DNA of 35,409 nt, from assembly GCA_017936285.1 (NCBI GenBank), contig JAGBFU010000007.1, positions 1 through 35,409 of the forward strand, given 5' to 3'. The stretch is from Marinifilaceae bacterium (GTDB taxonomy: Bacteria > Bacteroidota > Bacteroidia > Bacteroidales > Marinifilaceae). Both the position numbers and the translations under genes were made by a program. Under the pieces are notes generated by a model. It made no database searches. It saw only the letters and a list, made by a program, of their open reading frames with translations, and was not told the DNA's origin. Positions 1-8,886 of the stretch are shown here, one piece after another. Each line of letters begins with the position of its first letter. The stretch's first letter is position 1.

Positions 1-77
1 AAATCGGCGGCGGTTCGGCATAATCCAAGTAAACTTGGCTTCTGCTCTCACCTTGCACGATTTTTCCTAATTCCTAA
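1..77. repeat. Hairpin-bearing dispersed repeat, copy 1
   Basis: This 77-base unit is repeated at 161-237. Its core is a perfect inverted repeat, CCAAGT (25-30), AA, ACTTGG (33-38), inside a looser outer stem GCA/TGC. Copy 2 has GCAAAT-AA-ATTTGC at the same place, so both arms changed together. Both copies end in TTGCACGATTTTTCCTAA. No ORF is present. Function is unknown. Confidence 0.75.
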
Positions 78-111
78 TTCCTAATTAACTCCTAACTCCT
101 CACTCCTAACT
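64..111. repeat. TTCCTAA heptamer tandem
   Basis: Consecutive TTCCTAA units occupy 64-84 and then degenerate into CCTAACT and CCTCACT units up to about 111. The same unit in the opposite orientation (TTAGGAA) closes the window at 35393-35406. It is a short intergenic tandem with no unique spacers, so it is not CRISPR. Confidence 0.75.
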
Positions 112-160
112 AGTCACTTGCACGTTTATTCCTAATTCGCAAACACTTCGTGTTTCCGCA

Positions 161-237
161 AAATCGGCGGCGCCTTAGCATAATGCAAATAAATTTGCCT
201 TCTGCGTTCGGCTTGCACGATTTTTCCTAATTCCTAA
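161..237. repeat. Hairpin-bearing dispersed repeat, copy 2
   Basis: Second copy of the unit at 1-77. The core inverted repeat is GCAAAT (185-190), AA, ATTTGC (193-198). A small separate hairpin, AAACAC-TTC-GTGTTT, lies just before it at 141-155. The copy ends seven bases from the batC stop codon, so on the minus strand it forms the 3' trailer of the bat operon. Confidence 0.75.
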
Positions 238-243
238 CTAACA

Positions 244-1131
244 TTACCAATCCTTCTCAATCCTCATCTGCTGAGCCTTTATCGCTTTGGCCTTCTCCTT
301 ATCAACCTTATCACGAACATCCTGCTCATCAGCCTCAAGAGCCTCTAACAAACGCTCGGCATCCTCTTTAGAGATCTTTGACTCTGACTCTCTACCCTGT
401 TGATTGTCCTGATTCTGTTGATCTCCATTTTGCTCCTGCTCATTCTGATTCTGCTCCTTATCCTGATTATCCTGTTGGTTATTCTGATTATCTTGATTCT
501 GATCATCCTGATTCTGCTGATTATCACTATTTTGATTATCACCATCATCATTTTTATCATTATCCTGATTCTGACCATTCTGATCTTGTTTATCCTGCTG
601 ACCATCCTGGTTCTGATTCTCTTGATTCTGCTGATTATTACCCTGCTGATTCTGCTGGTTTTGTTGATTCTGATCCTGATTCTGCTGATTCTCCTGCTCC
701 TGCTTCTTCCTCTTGGCATACTCCAGATTATACTTGGCATCCATAGCATCGGGTCTTGCTCGCAATGAGTTTTTATAGGCCTCTATAGCCTCGTCAAGTT
801 TATTGCTCATCATACAGGCATTACCATAATTATACCAGGCAGCACCCAACTGCTCAGAAGTCAGCCCCTCACGCTTAACCAACTCTCCAAACTGCTCCAG
901 GGCCTTATCATAATTCTCCTTCTTAAAATAGGCATCGCCCAAATTAAATGCAGCCTCAAATGAGTCTCCATTCAACTCCATTGCTCTGAGATATTCGGTC
1001 GAGGCCGCATCGTAATCTCCTCCTTCATATATTTTATTTCCCTTGCGGACATACTTTCTCTCCTCCTGGGCATAAAGAGCAACAGGAAGAAGTAACATAG
1101 CCAATACAATATATAAAACTCTGCCGTACAT
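244..1131 (-). CDS. batC: BatC-like TPR protein with Q/N-rich tail
   Basis: Last visible gene of the bat operon. A signal peptide (about residues 1-22, ending ALYAQ) is followed by about three TPR units (residues 25-140), a region of about 105 residues that is almost only Gln, Asn, Asp and Glu, and a charged C-terminus. BatC proteins are exported TPR partners of the vWA proteins BatA and BatB; the Bat system has been linked to aerotolerance, but its mechanism is not settled. I chose the ATG at 1131 over a GTG one codon upstream because it overlaps the batB stop as TGATG, the usual form of translational coupling. A BatD gene does not follow directly; 243 bases of repeats do. Family call is firm; function is from family knowledge only. 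Confidence 0.85.
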   Translation of the reverse strand: MYGRVLYIVLAMLLLPVALYAQEERKYVRKGNKIYEGGDYDAASTEYLRAMELNGDSFEAAFNLGDAYFKKENYDKALEQFGELVKREGLTSEQLGAAWYNYGNACMMSNKLDEAIEAYKNSLRARPDAMDAKYNLEYAKRKKQEQENQQNQDQNQQNQQNQQGNNQQNQENQNQDGQQDKQDQNGQNQDNDKNDDGDNQNSDNQQNQDDQNQDNQNNQQDNQDKEQNQNEQEQNGDQQNQDNQQGRESESKISKEDAERLLEALEADEQDVRDKVDKEKAKAIKAQQMRIEKDW

Positions 1132-2156
1132 CACTTTTTCTCTTTAAACAGATTTATCTTCATCAAATATCTATTCTTTCGCTCCAAAACCATCAGTTCA
1201 AAAATTGCCAGGGCCAATGCTACCCATAAAAAGTAGGGGAACTTATCATCGTAATCAGTATAAATTCTCTCCTCTAAAACTCCCTTCTCCATTTGCGATA
1301 TCTTTCCCAGAATAGCATCCAAACCGATATCTGTATTTGTGGCACGAATGTATACACCCTCGCCTGCAGCAACAATCTCTTTTAACATTGCCTCGTCAAG
1401 TTTGGATACAACGGTCTGCCCATTACCATCTTTACGATAACCTCCCTTTCCATCAGGGATTGGCACACCCTGCTCCTGGCCCATTCCGATAGCGAAGATA
1501 TTTACTCCGCGTTCCCTGGCTCTCTTCGCTGCCGCAACAGCATCATCCTGATGATTCTCTCCGTCGGTTATAACAATTATAGCCTTTGATGATGACTCAT
1601 TATCTGAAAACGATTTTACCGCCAAATCAATAGCCTTACCGATAGCAGTTCCCTGAACCGGAACAATATCGGTATCTATATTTGACAAAAAGAGTTTAGT
1701 TGCTGAGTAATCGGTTGTAATAGGCAACTGAACATACGCTTCACCGGCAAAGACTATCAATCCTACCTTATCATTTGAGAGCTTGTCAACCATTCTCGAT
1801 ATGGCCATTTTTGAACGCTCCAAACGGTTCGGGGTTATATCCTCGGCAAGCATAGAGTTCGAAACATCCAGAAGAATCTCTATCTCTATACCCTCTTTCT
1901 GTACCTGCTTTAACTTTGAACCAAACTGAGGCCCTGCAGCACCAATTATGGTAAAGAGTATCACCAACAGCAATACAATAAACTTAAACACCTCGCGATT
2001 TGATGATCGCATAGGCATCAAAGGTGCTATCAGATTCATATCTCCAAATCTCTCCATCGCTTTGCGTTTCTCTCTCTGCATAAGCGTGAAGAAGAGTATC
2101 AATACAGGTATCAACACCAAAAGATATAAAACCCATGTATGTGCAAATCTAAACAT
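1131..2156 (-). CDS. batB: BatB, membrane-anchored vWA protein
   Basis: 341 residues. A membrane segment lies near residues 8-25 and a second near 57-75. A von Willebrand A domain follows, with an intact MIDAS metal site: DVSNS at 97-101, Thr170 in QGTAIG and TDG at 197-199. A C-terminal hydrophobic segment lies around 308-325 (FPYFLWVALALAIFELMVL). This is the standard BatB layout, with the vWA domain held in the periplasm. It sits 11 bases after batA and overlaps batC by one base. The two vWA genes next to each other are typical of Bacteroidota bat operons. BatA and BatB are distinguished here mainly by gene order. Confidence 0.88.
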   Translation of the reverse strand: MFRFAHTWVLYLLVLIPVLILFFTLMQREKRKAMERFGDMNLIAPLMPMRSSNREVFKFIVLLLVILFTIIGAAGPQFGSKLKQVQKEGIEIEILLDVSNSMLAEDITPNRLERSKMAISRMVDKLSNDKVGLIVFAGEAYVQLPITTDYSATKLFLSNIDTDIVPVQGTAIGKAIDLAVKSFSDNESSSKAIIVITDGENHQDDAVAAAKRARERGVNIFAIGMGQEQGVPIPDGKGGYRKDGNGQTVVSKLDEAMLKEIVAAGEGVYIRATNTDIGLDAILGKISQMEKGVLEERIYTDYDDKFPYFLWVALALAIFELMVLERKNRYLMKINLFKEKK

Positions 2157-2167
2157 ATCTCACAAAT

Positions 2168-3160
2168 TTATGGAATTCTACGAAGTAAAGAGTATCGCAA
2201 TAACGCCTCTGTAAGCAACATCAATAAGGCCGCCAAAGCAAATGGGAAAAACAACTCCTCCTTTTTGCTGAAGTGCTTTACTTCAATCTCATCCTTCTCC
2301 AGTTTATCTATCTCCTCATAGATTCTCTCCAGTTTGTTATTATCGTCAGCACGGAAATAGCGACCTCCTGTCAACTCAGCAATTGCTATGAGCGAGGGCT
2401 CATCAATCTCAACAGGCATCTGTTGTATCTGGATTCCAAACGGTGTCTGCACCGGATATGGAGCATTACCATACTTACCAACACCAATGGTATAAACCTT
2501 TATACCGAAAGTCTTTGCCAGTTCAGCCGCTGTTTGCGGTGCAATCGATCCACGATTATTCACTCCATCGGTCAAGAGGATTATCACCTTCGATTTAGCC
2601 TGACTATCCTTCAGACGGTTTACAGCATTGGCCAAGCCCAGACCAATGGCAGTACCATCCTCTATCATTCCGCTCTTCAGTTCATTAATCAGATTCACTA
2701 CAACCGCATGGTCGGTTGTCAATGGACACTGCGTAAAACTCTCTCCACTGAATACCACCAATCCTATTCTGTCGTGGTTTCTTGCATTAACAAACTTTGC
2801 AGCTACCTCTTTAGCTGCCTCCAATCTGTCAGGCTCAAAGTCACGAGCAAGCATACTGCTTGAAATATCGACTGCAAGGACAATATCTATACCCTCGCTC
2901 GAATACTCCTCCCAGGTATTGCTATGCTGAGGACGTGCCAAGGCCACTATCAATAAAAGTATAGCCAACATCCTCATTGCAAAAAGGATATGACGCAACC
3001 ACGGATTTCCCCTTCTCTTTATCTGCTTTAAAATAGATAAAGATGAGAAGGTCATATCTGCATGTATTGTTCTCTCTTTGAATATGTACCATACAATAAT
3101 CGGTACTACAATAAGCGAGAGCCACAGTAACTGCGGATTATTAAATGTAATATCAGACAT
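2168..3160 (-). CDS. batA: BatA, membrane-anchored vWA protein
   Basis: 330 residues. N-terminal membrane segments lie near residues 10-27 and 57-75 (ILFAMRMLAILLLIVALA). The vWA domain has a complete MIDAS: DISSS at 98-102, Thr170 in DGTAIG and TDG at 197-199. A last hydrophobic segment lies at about 305-323. The start codon overlaps the end of the upstream membrane-protein gene by 8 bases, indicating translational coupling. It is paralogous to the BatB that follows. Together with the MoxR ATPase upstream it fits the general MoxR/vWA pairing, in which the ATPase is thought to act on or help assemble vWA proteins. Confidence 0.88.
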   Translation of the reverse strand: MSDITFNNPQLLWLSLIVVPIIVWYIFKERTIHADMTFSSLSILKQIKRRGNPWLRHILFAMRMLAILLLIVALARPQHSNTWEEYSSEGIDIVLAVDISSSMLARDFEPDRLEAAKEVAAKFVNARNHDRIGLVVFSGESFTQCPLTTDHAVVVNLINELKSGMIEDGTAIGLGLANAVNRLKDSQAKSKVIILLTDGVNNRGSIAPQTAAELAKTFGIKVYTIGVGKYGNAPYPVQTPFGIQIQQMPVEIDEPSLIAIAELTGGRYFRADDNNKLERIYEEIDKLEKDEIEVKHFSKKEELFFPFALAALLMLLTEALLRYSLLRRIP

Positions 3161-4160
3161 TTTCTACCTCCTTACTCTCTTTATCAACATTATGCTCACT
3201 CTCCTCCTGAGTCGGATTCTGATCACCTTCGGCAGGAATAACGAAATTGGCGTGTATTTTGTCTATGACAGTCATTGTCCCCTTCAGATAATTGCGATTC
3301 TCATCCTGCAACGGCATCATTTTTGCAAACTTAACCAAATCGGCACACTGCAACATATCCGAAATAAACTCACGACTTCGCTCGTCCACCTTATCACTAT
3401 AACTTAAGTATCTTATAATCTGCGGAGTTGTACTTTCCATACAGGCCAAATCCAACTCTCCATCAAGATACTCACGCAAAATATCGGTCAACTCACTATA
3501 GAAACGCTTCTCATTGCCCGCTTGCCACAATCCGCTCTCATCCAACTGCTGAATTGCTCTCACAGCCACATCATAGGGCGGAACCGGCACCATCTTTCTG
3601 ACAGGCATAATCGGTTTTCCGTTCAACAGACGGATTATGATATATGTAGCACCCGAAATAAACGCTAATCCAATAAGAATTATGATTATATAGGGCAAGG
3701 CCTCGCGGAAAGTTACAGGATTCGGAAGAGGCGCCTCAATATCAACTATTCCCTTCTCATTATCAATAACCAGGGTATTTACAGCTATCATTATTGAATC
3801 GGTGGTCATTGCATTATCATATCCCTCCTGTGCAATCAGAATTGACTGAGGAGGGATTACGTAAATACCGGTATCAAAGGCTGTTACCTTATAGACCTGC
3901 GAGTAGATATACTTGTTATCCTCTTTTACAGAATCGGAAACAGGCCCCGACACAATCTCCATGCCCCCTATCTCTCCCTCCAATACAGGAAACTTCAATG
4001 ATAATGGTATATCACTCCTTACCATAAAGGTAAGGTTCTGATGATCGCCTATCAGCATATGTACAGAGTCAAAGCGCACACCATACTCAATCTGCTGTGC
4101 CCTCGCCCATGAAACAGATGCAAACAATGCAATCAACAATACAATAACTCTTCTCTGCAT
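3153..4160 (-). CDS. Exported single-pass protein of the bat operon (DUF4381-like)
   Basis: 335 residues. A cleavable signal peptide (about 1-21, ending ARAQ) leads into a beta-rich extracytoplasmic domain. One strong membrane segment follows (about 155-177, PYIIIILIGLAFISGATYIII), then a cytoplasmic helical part and a highly charged Glu/Lys tail. This layout, a short BatD-like ectodomain plus a membrane helix and a helical tail, is normal for the gene between DUF58 and batA in Bacteroidota. It could help assemble the BatA/BatB complex, but I see no catalytic motif. It lies 11 bases after the DUF58 gene and overlaps batA by 8 bases. Position is the best evidence for its role. Confidence 0.7.
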   Translation of the reverse strand: MQRRVIVLLIALFASVSWARAQQIEYGVRFDSVHMLIGDHQNLTFMVRSDIPLSLKFPVLEGEIGGMEIVSGPVSDSVKEDNKYIYSQVYKVTAFDTGIYVIPPQSILIAQEGYDNAMTTDSIMIAVNTLVIDNEKGIVDIEAPLPNPVTFREALPYIIIILIGLAFISGATYIIIRLLNGKPIMPVRKMVPVPPYDVAVRAIQQLDESGLWQAGNEKRFYSELTDILREYLDGELDLACMESTTPQIIRYLSYSDKVDERSREFISDMLQCADLVKFAKMMPLQDENRNYLKGTMTVIDKIHANFVIPAEGDQNPTQEESEHNVDKESKEVENV

Positions 4161-4171
4161 AATTATAGAAT

Positions 4172-5044
4172 CTATGCCCCTCTACGTTTAAAAAGGGCAA
4201 TAAGCGACTTCACATAATCCTTGTCGGTTGCGATGTTTGCAAAATCGACACCCGACTTTTTAAATGTTGCCTGTAACTCGGCATCACGCTTCATATAGAG
4301 ATATCGATATCTATCCCTAAGCGCCTTATCCGATGTATCCACCCACATTCTTTCGCCACTCTCGGAGTCGGTCAAATATACCATACCTACCGACGGCAAC
4401 TCACTTTCACGTGGATCGTACACCTTAAGCGCCACCATATCGTGCTTACGATTTGCAATTGCCAGACTCTTACTGAAATCTTTATTATCAATAAAATCCG
4501 ACATCACAAAACAGGTACATCTCTTTTTTATGGAGTTTGTAATATACTCCAGAGCCATAGCTATATCGGTACCTTTACTCTCGGGTTGAAAATCTATCAG
4601 CTCGCGAATAATATGCAGGATATGCGTTCTTCCCTTTTTGGGTGGGATAAACTTCTCTATCTTGTCCGAGAAGAAAAGAACTCCGATTTTATCGTTGTTC
4701 TGAATAGCCGAGAAGGCCAAAACTGCACCTATCTCGGTCATCAACTCCTTCTTCCACATCGATACCGTTCCGAAATTTCCCGATGAACTGACATCGACAA
4801 GCAACATTACGGTCAACTCTCGCTCCTCCTCGAAGACCTTGATATATGGCTGACCATGACGTGCAGTAACATTCCAGTCTATATTGCGGATATCATCGCC
4901 ATACTGATAAGCCCTGACCTCGCTGAAGGTCATACCTCTGCCCTTAAAAGCAGAGTGGTACTCACCGGCAAAGATATTGCTCGACAAACCACGCGTCTTT
5001 ATCTCAACCTTTCTGACTTTTGCAAGTAGCTCAGAAGTCTCCAT
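4172..5044 (-). CDS. DUF58 vWA-like protein of the MoxR operon
   Basis: 290 residues with no membrane segment or signal, so probably cytoplasmic. The family signature YGDDIRNIDWNVTARHG is at about 48-64 and is followed by a vWA-like fold starting LLVDVSSSG (82-89). DUF58 proteins are almost always encoded beside a MoxR ATPase and vWA genes, as here: moxR ends 17 bases upstream. Their biochemical role is not established; association with the ATPase is the usual proposal. The start ATG at 5044 is the natural one, as the protein begins at the family's usual N-terminus. Confidence 0.85.
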   Translation of the reverse strand: METSELLAKVRKVEIKTRGLSSNIFAGEYHSAFKGRGMTFSEVRAYQYGDDIRNIDWNVTARHGQPYIKVFEEERELTVMLLVDVSSSGNFGTVSMWKKELMTEIGAVLAFSAIQNNDKIGVLFFSDKIEKFIPPKKGRTHILHIIRELIDFQPESKGTDIAMALEYITNSIKKRCTCFVMSDFIDNKDFSKSLAIANRKHDMVALKVYDPRESELPSVGMVYLTDSESGERMWVDTSDKALRDRYRYLYMKRDAELQATFKKSGVDFANIATDKDYVKSLIALFKRRGA

Positions 5045-5061
5045 ATTTTGCCTCTTTATTA

Positions 5062-6054
5062 CTAAGGTACCTCTACAACATTCAACACCTCGTTGATAAT
5101 CTGCTCGGCAGTGATATTATTTGCCTCAGCCTCGTAGGTCAAACCAATTCTGTGACGCAGAACATCCTGACATACAGCTCTGATATCCTCGGGGATTACG
5201 TAACCTCGACGCTTAATGAAGGCATACGCCTTTGCAGCTTTTGCCAAACTGATGCTGGCGCGAGGAGAGCCTCCGTACGCAATCATACCGGCAAGTTTCT
5301 CCAAACCGCACTCTGCCGGATAACGGGTTGCATAAACGATATCTACAATGTACTTCTCAATCTTCTCGTCCATGTAAACCTCCTTAACAACATTACGTGC
5401 GCGGATAATATCTTCTGGGGTTACAACCTGCTTGGCCTTGGGGAACTCCATTCCCAGATTCTGACGAATGATTGAACGCTCCTCTTCACGCTTTGGATAA
5501 TCAACAACCACCTTTAGCATAAAACGGTCAACCTGTGCCTCCGGAAGAGGATAGGTTCCCTCCTGCTCAATAGGGTTCTGGGTAGCCATAACCAAAAATG
5601 GCTCATCAAGATTGTAGGTATTATCGCCAATTGTAATCTGACGCTCCTGCATAGCCTCGAGCAATGCAGACTGCACCTTGGCAGGAGCACGGTTAATCTC
5701 GTCCGCAAGAATGAAGTTTGCAAAGATAGGTCCCCTCTTTACAATAAACTCCTCATTTTTCTGGGAGTAGATCATTGTACCCAATACATCGGCAGGCAAC
5801 AAATCAGGAGTGAACTGAATTCTGCTGAATTTAGCATTCACCGTATTTGCAAGAGTATTAATAGCCAATGTTTTAGCCAATCCGGGAACACCCTCAAGCA
5901 AAAGGTGACCATCGGCAAGCAAACCAATAAGCAAATCCTCTACCAAATGTTTCTGACCGACAATAACACGGTTCATCTCCATTGTTATTAAATCGACAAA
6001 CGCACTCTCCTGGCGAATACGCTCGTTCAACTCTTTAATATCGACTGTATCCAT
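5062..6054 (-). CDS. moxR: MoxR-family AAA+ ATPase
   Basis: 330 residues, the usual size for the family. Walker A is GVPGLAKT (55-62), Walker B is ILADEINRAP (115-124), sensor 1 is in MATQNP (about 156-161), and a C-terminal lid contains YGGSPRAS. MoxR ATPases work with vWA proteins as chaperone-like remodelling factors; some help insert metals or assemble complexes. It is the first gene of the operon. A TAnnTTTG promoter box lies 36 bases upstream of the start, giving a short leader. A perfect 14-base palindrome (GCATTAATTAATGC, 6149-6162) lies about 50 bases further upstream. Family call is very secure; the substrate is not known. Confidence 0.93.
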   Translation of the reverse strand: MDTVDIKELNERIRQESAFVDLITMEMNRVIVGQKHLVEDLLIGLLADGHLLLEGVPGLAKTLAINTLANTVNAKFSRIQFTPDLLPADVLGTMIYSQKNEEFIVKRGPIFANFILADEINRAPAKVQSALLEAMQERQITIGDNTYNLDEPFLVMATQNPIEQEGTYPLPEAQVDRFMLKVVVDYPKREEERSIIRQNLGMEFPKAKQVVTPEDIIRARNVVKEVYMDEKIEKYIVDIVYATRYPAECGLEKLAGMIAYGGSPRASISLAKAAKAYAFIKRRGYVIPEDIRAVCQDVLRHRIGLTYEAEANNITAEQIINEVLNVVEVP

Positions 6055-6089
6055 TTATGAATATGTTTTATATTTTCAATTTCAAAACC

Positions 6090-6097
6090 CAAAAGTA
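6090..6097 (-). promoter_or_regulatory. Promoter -7 box for the moxR-bat operon
   Basis: The minus strand reads TACTTTTG, a full match to the Bacteroidota TAnnTTTG box. Transcription should begin near 6083, leaving a leader of about 30 bases before moxR. No clear TTTG -33 box is seen 20 bases upstream. Confidence 0.5.
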
Positions 6098-6173
6098 CAA
6101 CTCTAACTCCATTTTTTAACATTTAAAGAGTTAAAAGATGTAATCCCTGCATTAATTAATGCTAAAATCAATA

Positions 6174-6461
6174 CTACCCTCTCTTTTTCAACAAAAGTTT
6201 GGCCCCTGAAATCAAAATATAGAGCGCAATAATAACCAACAGCACTCTCATTGCAGTCAAGGGAGCGACTCTTGAGTGAGCAATATCGTTCAAAACATCA
6301 CTATATACGTTTGGAAGCGAATAAATGGTTGCTCCCAAAAGCAGAATCAACTCAAAAATAAAGAGAGGTCTGCGCTTCTCATTTGCAAGAAATCCTCTTG
6401 ACGCTCTTATATAAAAGAGGATCAAAAAGATAGCAAACAGTAAATAGATTATAAAATCCAT
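6174..6461 (-). CDS. Small three-helix membrane protein
   Basis: 95 residues, with three hydrophobic segments at about 3-18, 32-50 and 70-90, and a basic end (LLLKKRG). I do not recognise a named family. It starts 10 bases after the priA stop, so it is probably the last gene of that operon. After it come 119 bases containing the moxR promoter. No catalytic or binding motif is visible; it is best treated as a hypothetical integral membrane protein. Confidence 0.65.
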   Translation of the reverse strand: MDFIIYLLFAIFLILFYIRASRGFLANEKRRPLFIFELILLLGATIYSLPNVYSDVLNDIAHSRVAPLTAMRVLLVIIALYILISGAKLLLKKRG

Positions 6462-6470
6462 AATTATCTA

Positions 6471-8876
6471 TTAATATGTGTCAATATCAACAATTACCCT
6501 GATACTTTTATCTCTACTTTCAGCAAGTGTATCCAACGAGAATTTTGCCAATCTGAAGTGGTTATAATCGGTTAACTTCAACAAGAGTGTAACACGATAC
6601 ATATTACCAATTCTGGCAACATCGGGCTCCGCAGGCCCCTCGACAGCTGTTGCTCCCAACTTCAACCGTAAAAACTTTACCACGTTATTGGCATACCCAC
6701 GCACTACATTACGATCTTTATGCCGGAACTCCACCCCTATTGCTTTGGTAAAGGGGGGATACCCAAACTCCTTACGCTCAGCTGCAAGCGTATTAAACAT
6801 TGTATAGTAATCGCACTGCTTTACCCACTCAAATATCTCGCGCTTGGGTTCGGCGGTCTGTATTATCACAACACCATCGTTACCACGTCTTCCACATCGC
6901 CCAGACACCTGCAACAACTGAGCAAATGCTCTCTCCTCGGCTCTGAAATCGGGCAGATGTATCAAGGTATCGGCATCTATCACTCCTACCAGCTTTACTC
7001 CGCCAAAATCCAACCCCTTGGCTATCATTCTGGTTCCAACAAGAATCCTGGTCTTCCCGCTCTCAAAATTTGCTATTGACTCCCTGAAACGACTCTTGTT
7101 GCTCATTGAGTCTGTATCAATTCTATCAACGGGATAATCGGGAAAAAGTTTTGCAATCTCCTCCTCTATCTTCTCGGTACCTGCCCGTCCCATCCTGTAC
7201 GTACCATCGGTACACTCGGAACAATGGGTAGCAATGGTAAAAATTCTGCCACAATAGCGACACATCATCCTGTTATCCCCCTTGTAGTAGGTCATGCTCA
7301 CATCGCATGCGGGGCACTGAGGTACATGACCACACTTGTCGCAACGGACAAAGGTCGAGTAGCCTCGCCTATCCTGAAAAAGGATGACCTGTCCCCCCTC
7401 GGACAAAACTCTGCGCATCTCCTTGACCAACAGCGGTGTAAAATTGCCACACATCACCTTTCTACGGCGAGCATCAGCCAAATCGGCCAACTCCACCCTC
7501 GGCATTACAAAATTACCATGACGCTGAGTCAATTCAACAAGACCGAATTTAGCACCAATCGCATTTCTATAACTCTCAAAAGATGGGGTTGCAGATCCCA
7601 GCAAAGCCTTAGCACCGCACATTTTAGCCAGCATAAGTGCCGAATCGCGTCCATTATATCTGGGCGAGGGCTCACGCTGCTTATACGACGTATCATGCTC
7701 CTCATCCACTATAATCAACCCCAGATTATTGTGAGGCAGAAAGAGTGATGAACGCACTCCCAAAAGCAACTTATATGGATTATCGCCACTTTGACGTCGC
7801 CATACCTCCGCCCTCTCTCTGTCTGACATTCCTGAGTGATAAACACCAACCTCACCTCCGAAAACCCGCTTCAATCGCTTGATTATCTGAATTGTCAACG
7901 CAATCTCGGGAAGCATAAAAAGCACACACTTACCCTGAGCAATAACCTGCTCTATAAGTTTTATATATACCTCCGTCTTTCCGGACGAGGTTACTCCGTG
8001 CAGAAGAATTGTCCCAAACTTTTCAAAGAGTGAGTTAATACTCTGCAATGCATCATTCTGAGCAGGGTTCAAAGAATTTGACGGAACACACTCTTCGCAC
8101 CCAGAAATCGGCATAACCTCACGATTCTCAACCTCAAGAATACCCTTCTTGCACAACTCCCTGATAGCAGCTGCATAGTTAGGATTGCTTTGCAATATCA
8201 ATGAGCGAGGCATCGCATTGACCCCACTCTCTTTGAATAACTGCATAACGCCACTCTGCATTGCAGCACGCTTCAAGCCTCGCCACAAATCATCGTTAAA
8301 CTCACCCTTAAAATTTATCCAGCTCTCGCTCCTGGGTTTAAAAAGAGGGTCAACCACCTCCTTAACAACAACTACCCCCCTGTCAAGCAAACTCTTTACC
8401 GCCGGCAGAATACCCTTTATCGATGTCAACTTCTGCAACTCTGCAACGGTATAACTATTACCATCGCTCAAAGCGTCAACCACCCTTCTCTCCGTATGGG
8501 TAAAGCTGCTGTTCTCGAACGAGGCCTCGCCACTTAACTCCACATACGACACGCTCTCCAACCGAAAAGCCACCGGCAATGCAGCACGCAGGACATCACC
8601 CGGAAAGGCGCCGTAATAGTCTGCAATCCACTCTATAAACTCAATATGCTTGTCAGAAAACCTGATCCCCTTTTCCGCTATTGAATCAATACCCTTTATC
8701 TCAAACCCATCGGGCTTTCTGTCATGGATAGCGATAACTAAAGCGGTATATCTTTTATTGCCCGCAAAAGGCACCATTACCAGGCTCCCTTTACAAACAT
8801 CTGCCTGTAAAGTATCGGGGATAGAATAGGTAAATGTACCCCCTACCGAGAGCGGTATGATGACCTCTGCAAACAT
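6471..8876 (-). CDS. priA: Primosomal protein N', replication-restart helicase PriA
   Basis: 801 residues from the chosen ATG at 8876. PriA recognises stalled forks and reloads the replisome. Visible parts: the N-terminal 3'-DNA-end binding domain (FAEVIIPLSVGGTFTYSIP), Walker A GVTSSGKT (294-301), the DEEH box (391-394), eight zinc-binding cysteines in four CxxC-type pairs (512, 515, 521, 524, 539, 542, 552, 555), the GTRMIAKGLDF helicase motif and the QVSGRCGRRG motif. An upstream ATG at 8906 would add MIFWLYRHHT and overlap pfkA by 20 bases. The later start matches the family N-terminus and leaves a 10-base gap, so I prefer it. Length and motifs are complete. Confidence 0.95.
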   Translation of the reverse strand: MFAEVIIPLSVGGTFTYSIPDTLQADVCKGSLVMVPFAGNKRYTALVIAIHDRKPDGFEIKGIDSIAEKGIRFSDKHIEFIEWIADYYGAFPGDVLRAALPVAFRLESVSYVELSGEASFENSSFTHTERRVVDALSDGNSYTVAELQKLTSIKGILPAVKSLLDRGVVVVKEVVDPLFKPRSESWINFKGEFNDDLWRGLKRAAMQSGVMQLFKESGVNAMPRSLILQSNPNYAAAIRELCKKGILEVENREVMPISGCEECVPSNSLNPAQNDALQSINSLFEKFGTILLHGVTSSGKTEVYIKLIEQVIAQGKCVLFMLPEIALTIQIIKRLKRVFGGEVGVYHSGMSDRERAEVWRRQSGDNPYKLLLGVRSSLFLPHNNLGLIIVDEEHDTSYKQREPSPRYNGRDSALMLAKMCGAKALLGSATPSFESYRNAIGAKFGLVELTQRHGNFVMPRVELADLADARRRKVMCGNFTPLLVKEMRRVLSEGGQVILFQDRRGYSTFVRCDKCGHVPQCPACDVSMTYYKGDNRMMCRYCGRIFTIATHCSECTDGTYRMGRAGTEKIEEEIAKLFPDYPVDRIDTDSMSNKSRFRESIANFESGKTRILVGTRMIAKGLDFGGVKLVGVIDADTLIHLPDFRAEERAFAQLLQVSGRCGRRGNDGVVIIQTAEPKREIFEWVKQCDYYTMFNTLAAERKEFGYPPFTKAIGVEFRHKDRNVVRGYANNVVKFLRLKLGATAVEGPAEPDVARIGNMYRVTLLLKLTDYNHFRLAKFSLDTLAESRDKSIRVIVDIDTY

Positions 8877-8886
8877 AGTGTGATGC

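Noticed and set aside
64..111. Possible CRISPR-like short repeats
   Set aside because: Seven-base units lie head to tail without unique spacers, and there are no cas genes in the window.
345..768. Long ORFs in other frames over the batC tail (Ile/Leu-rich and Arg/Ile-rich proteins)
   Set aside because: They are frame shadows of the Q/N-rich low-complexity codons of batC and have no start context or family match.
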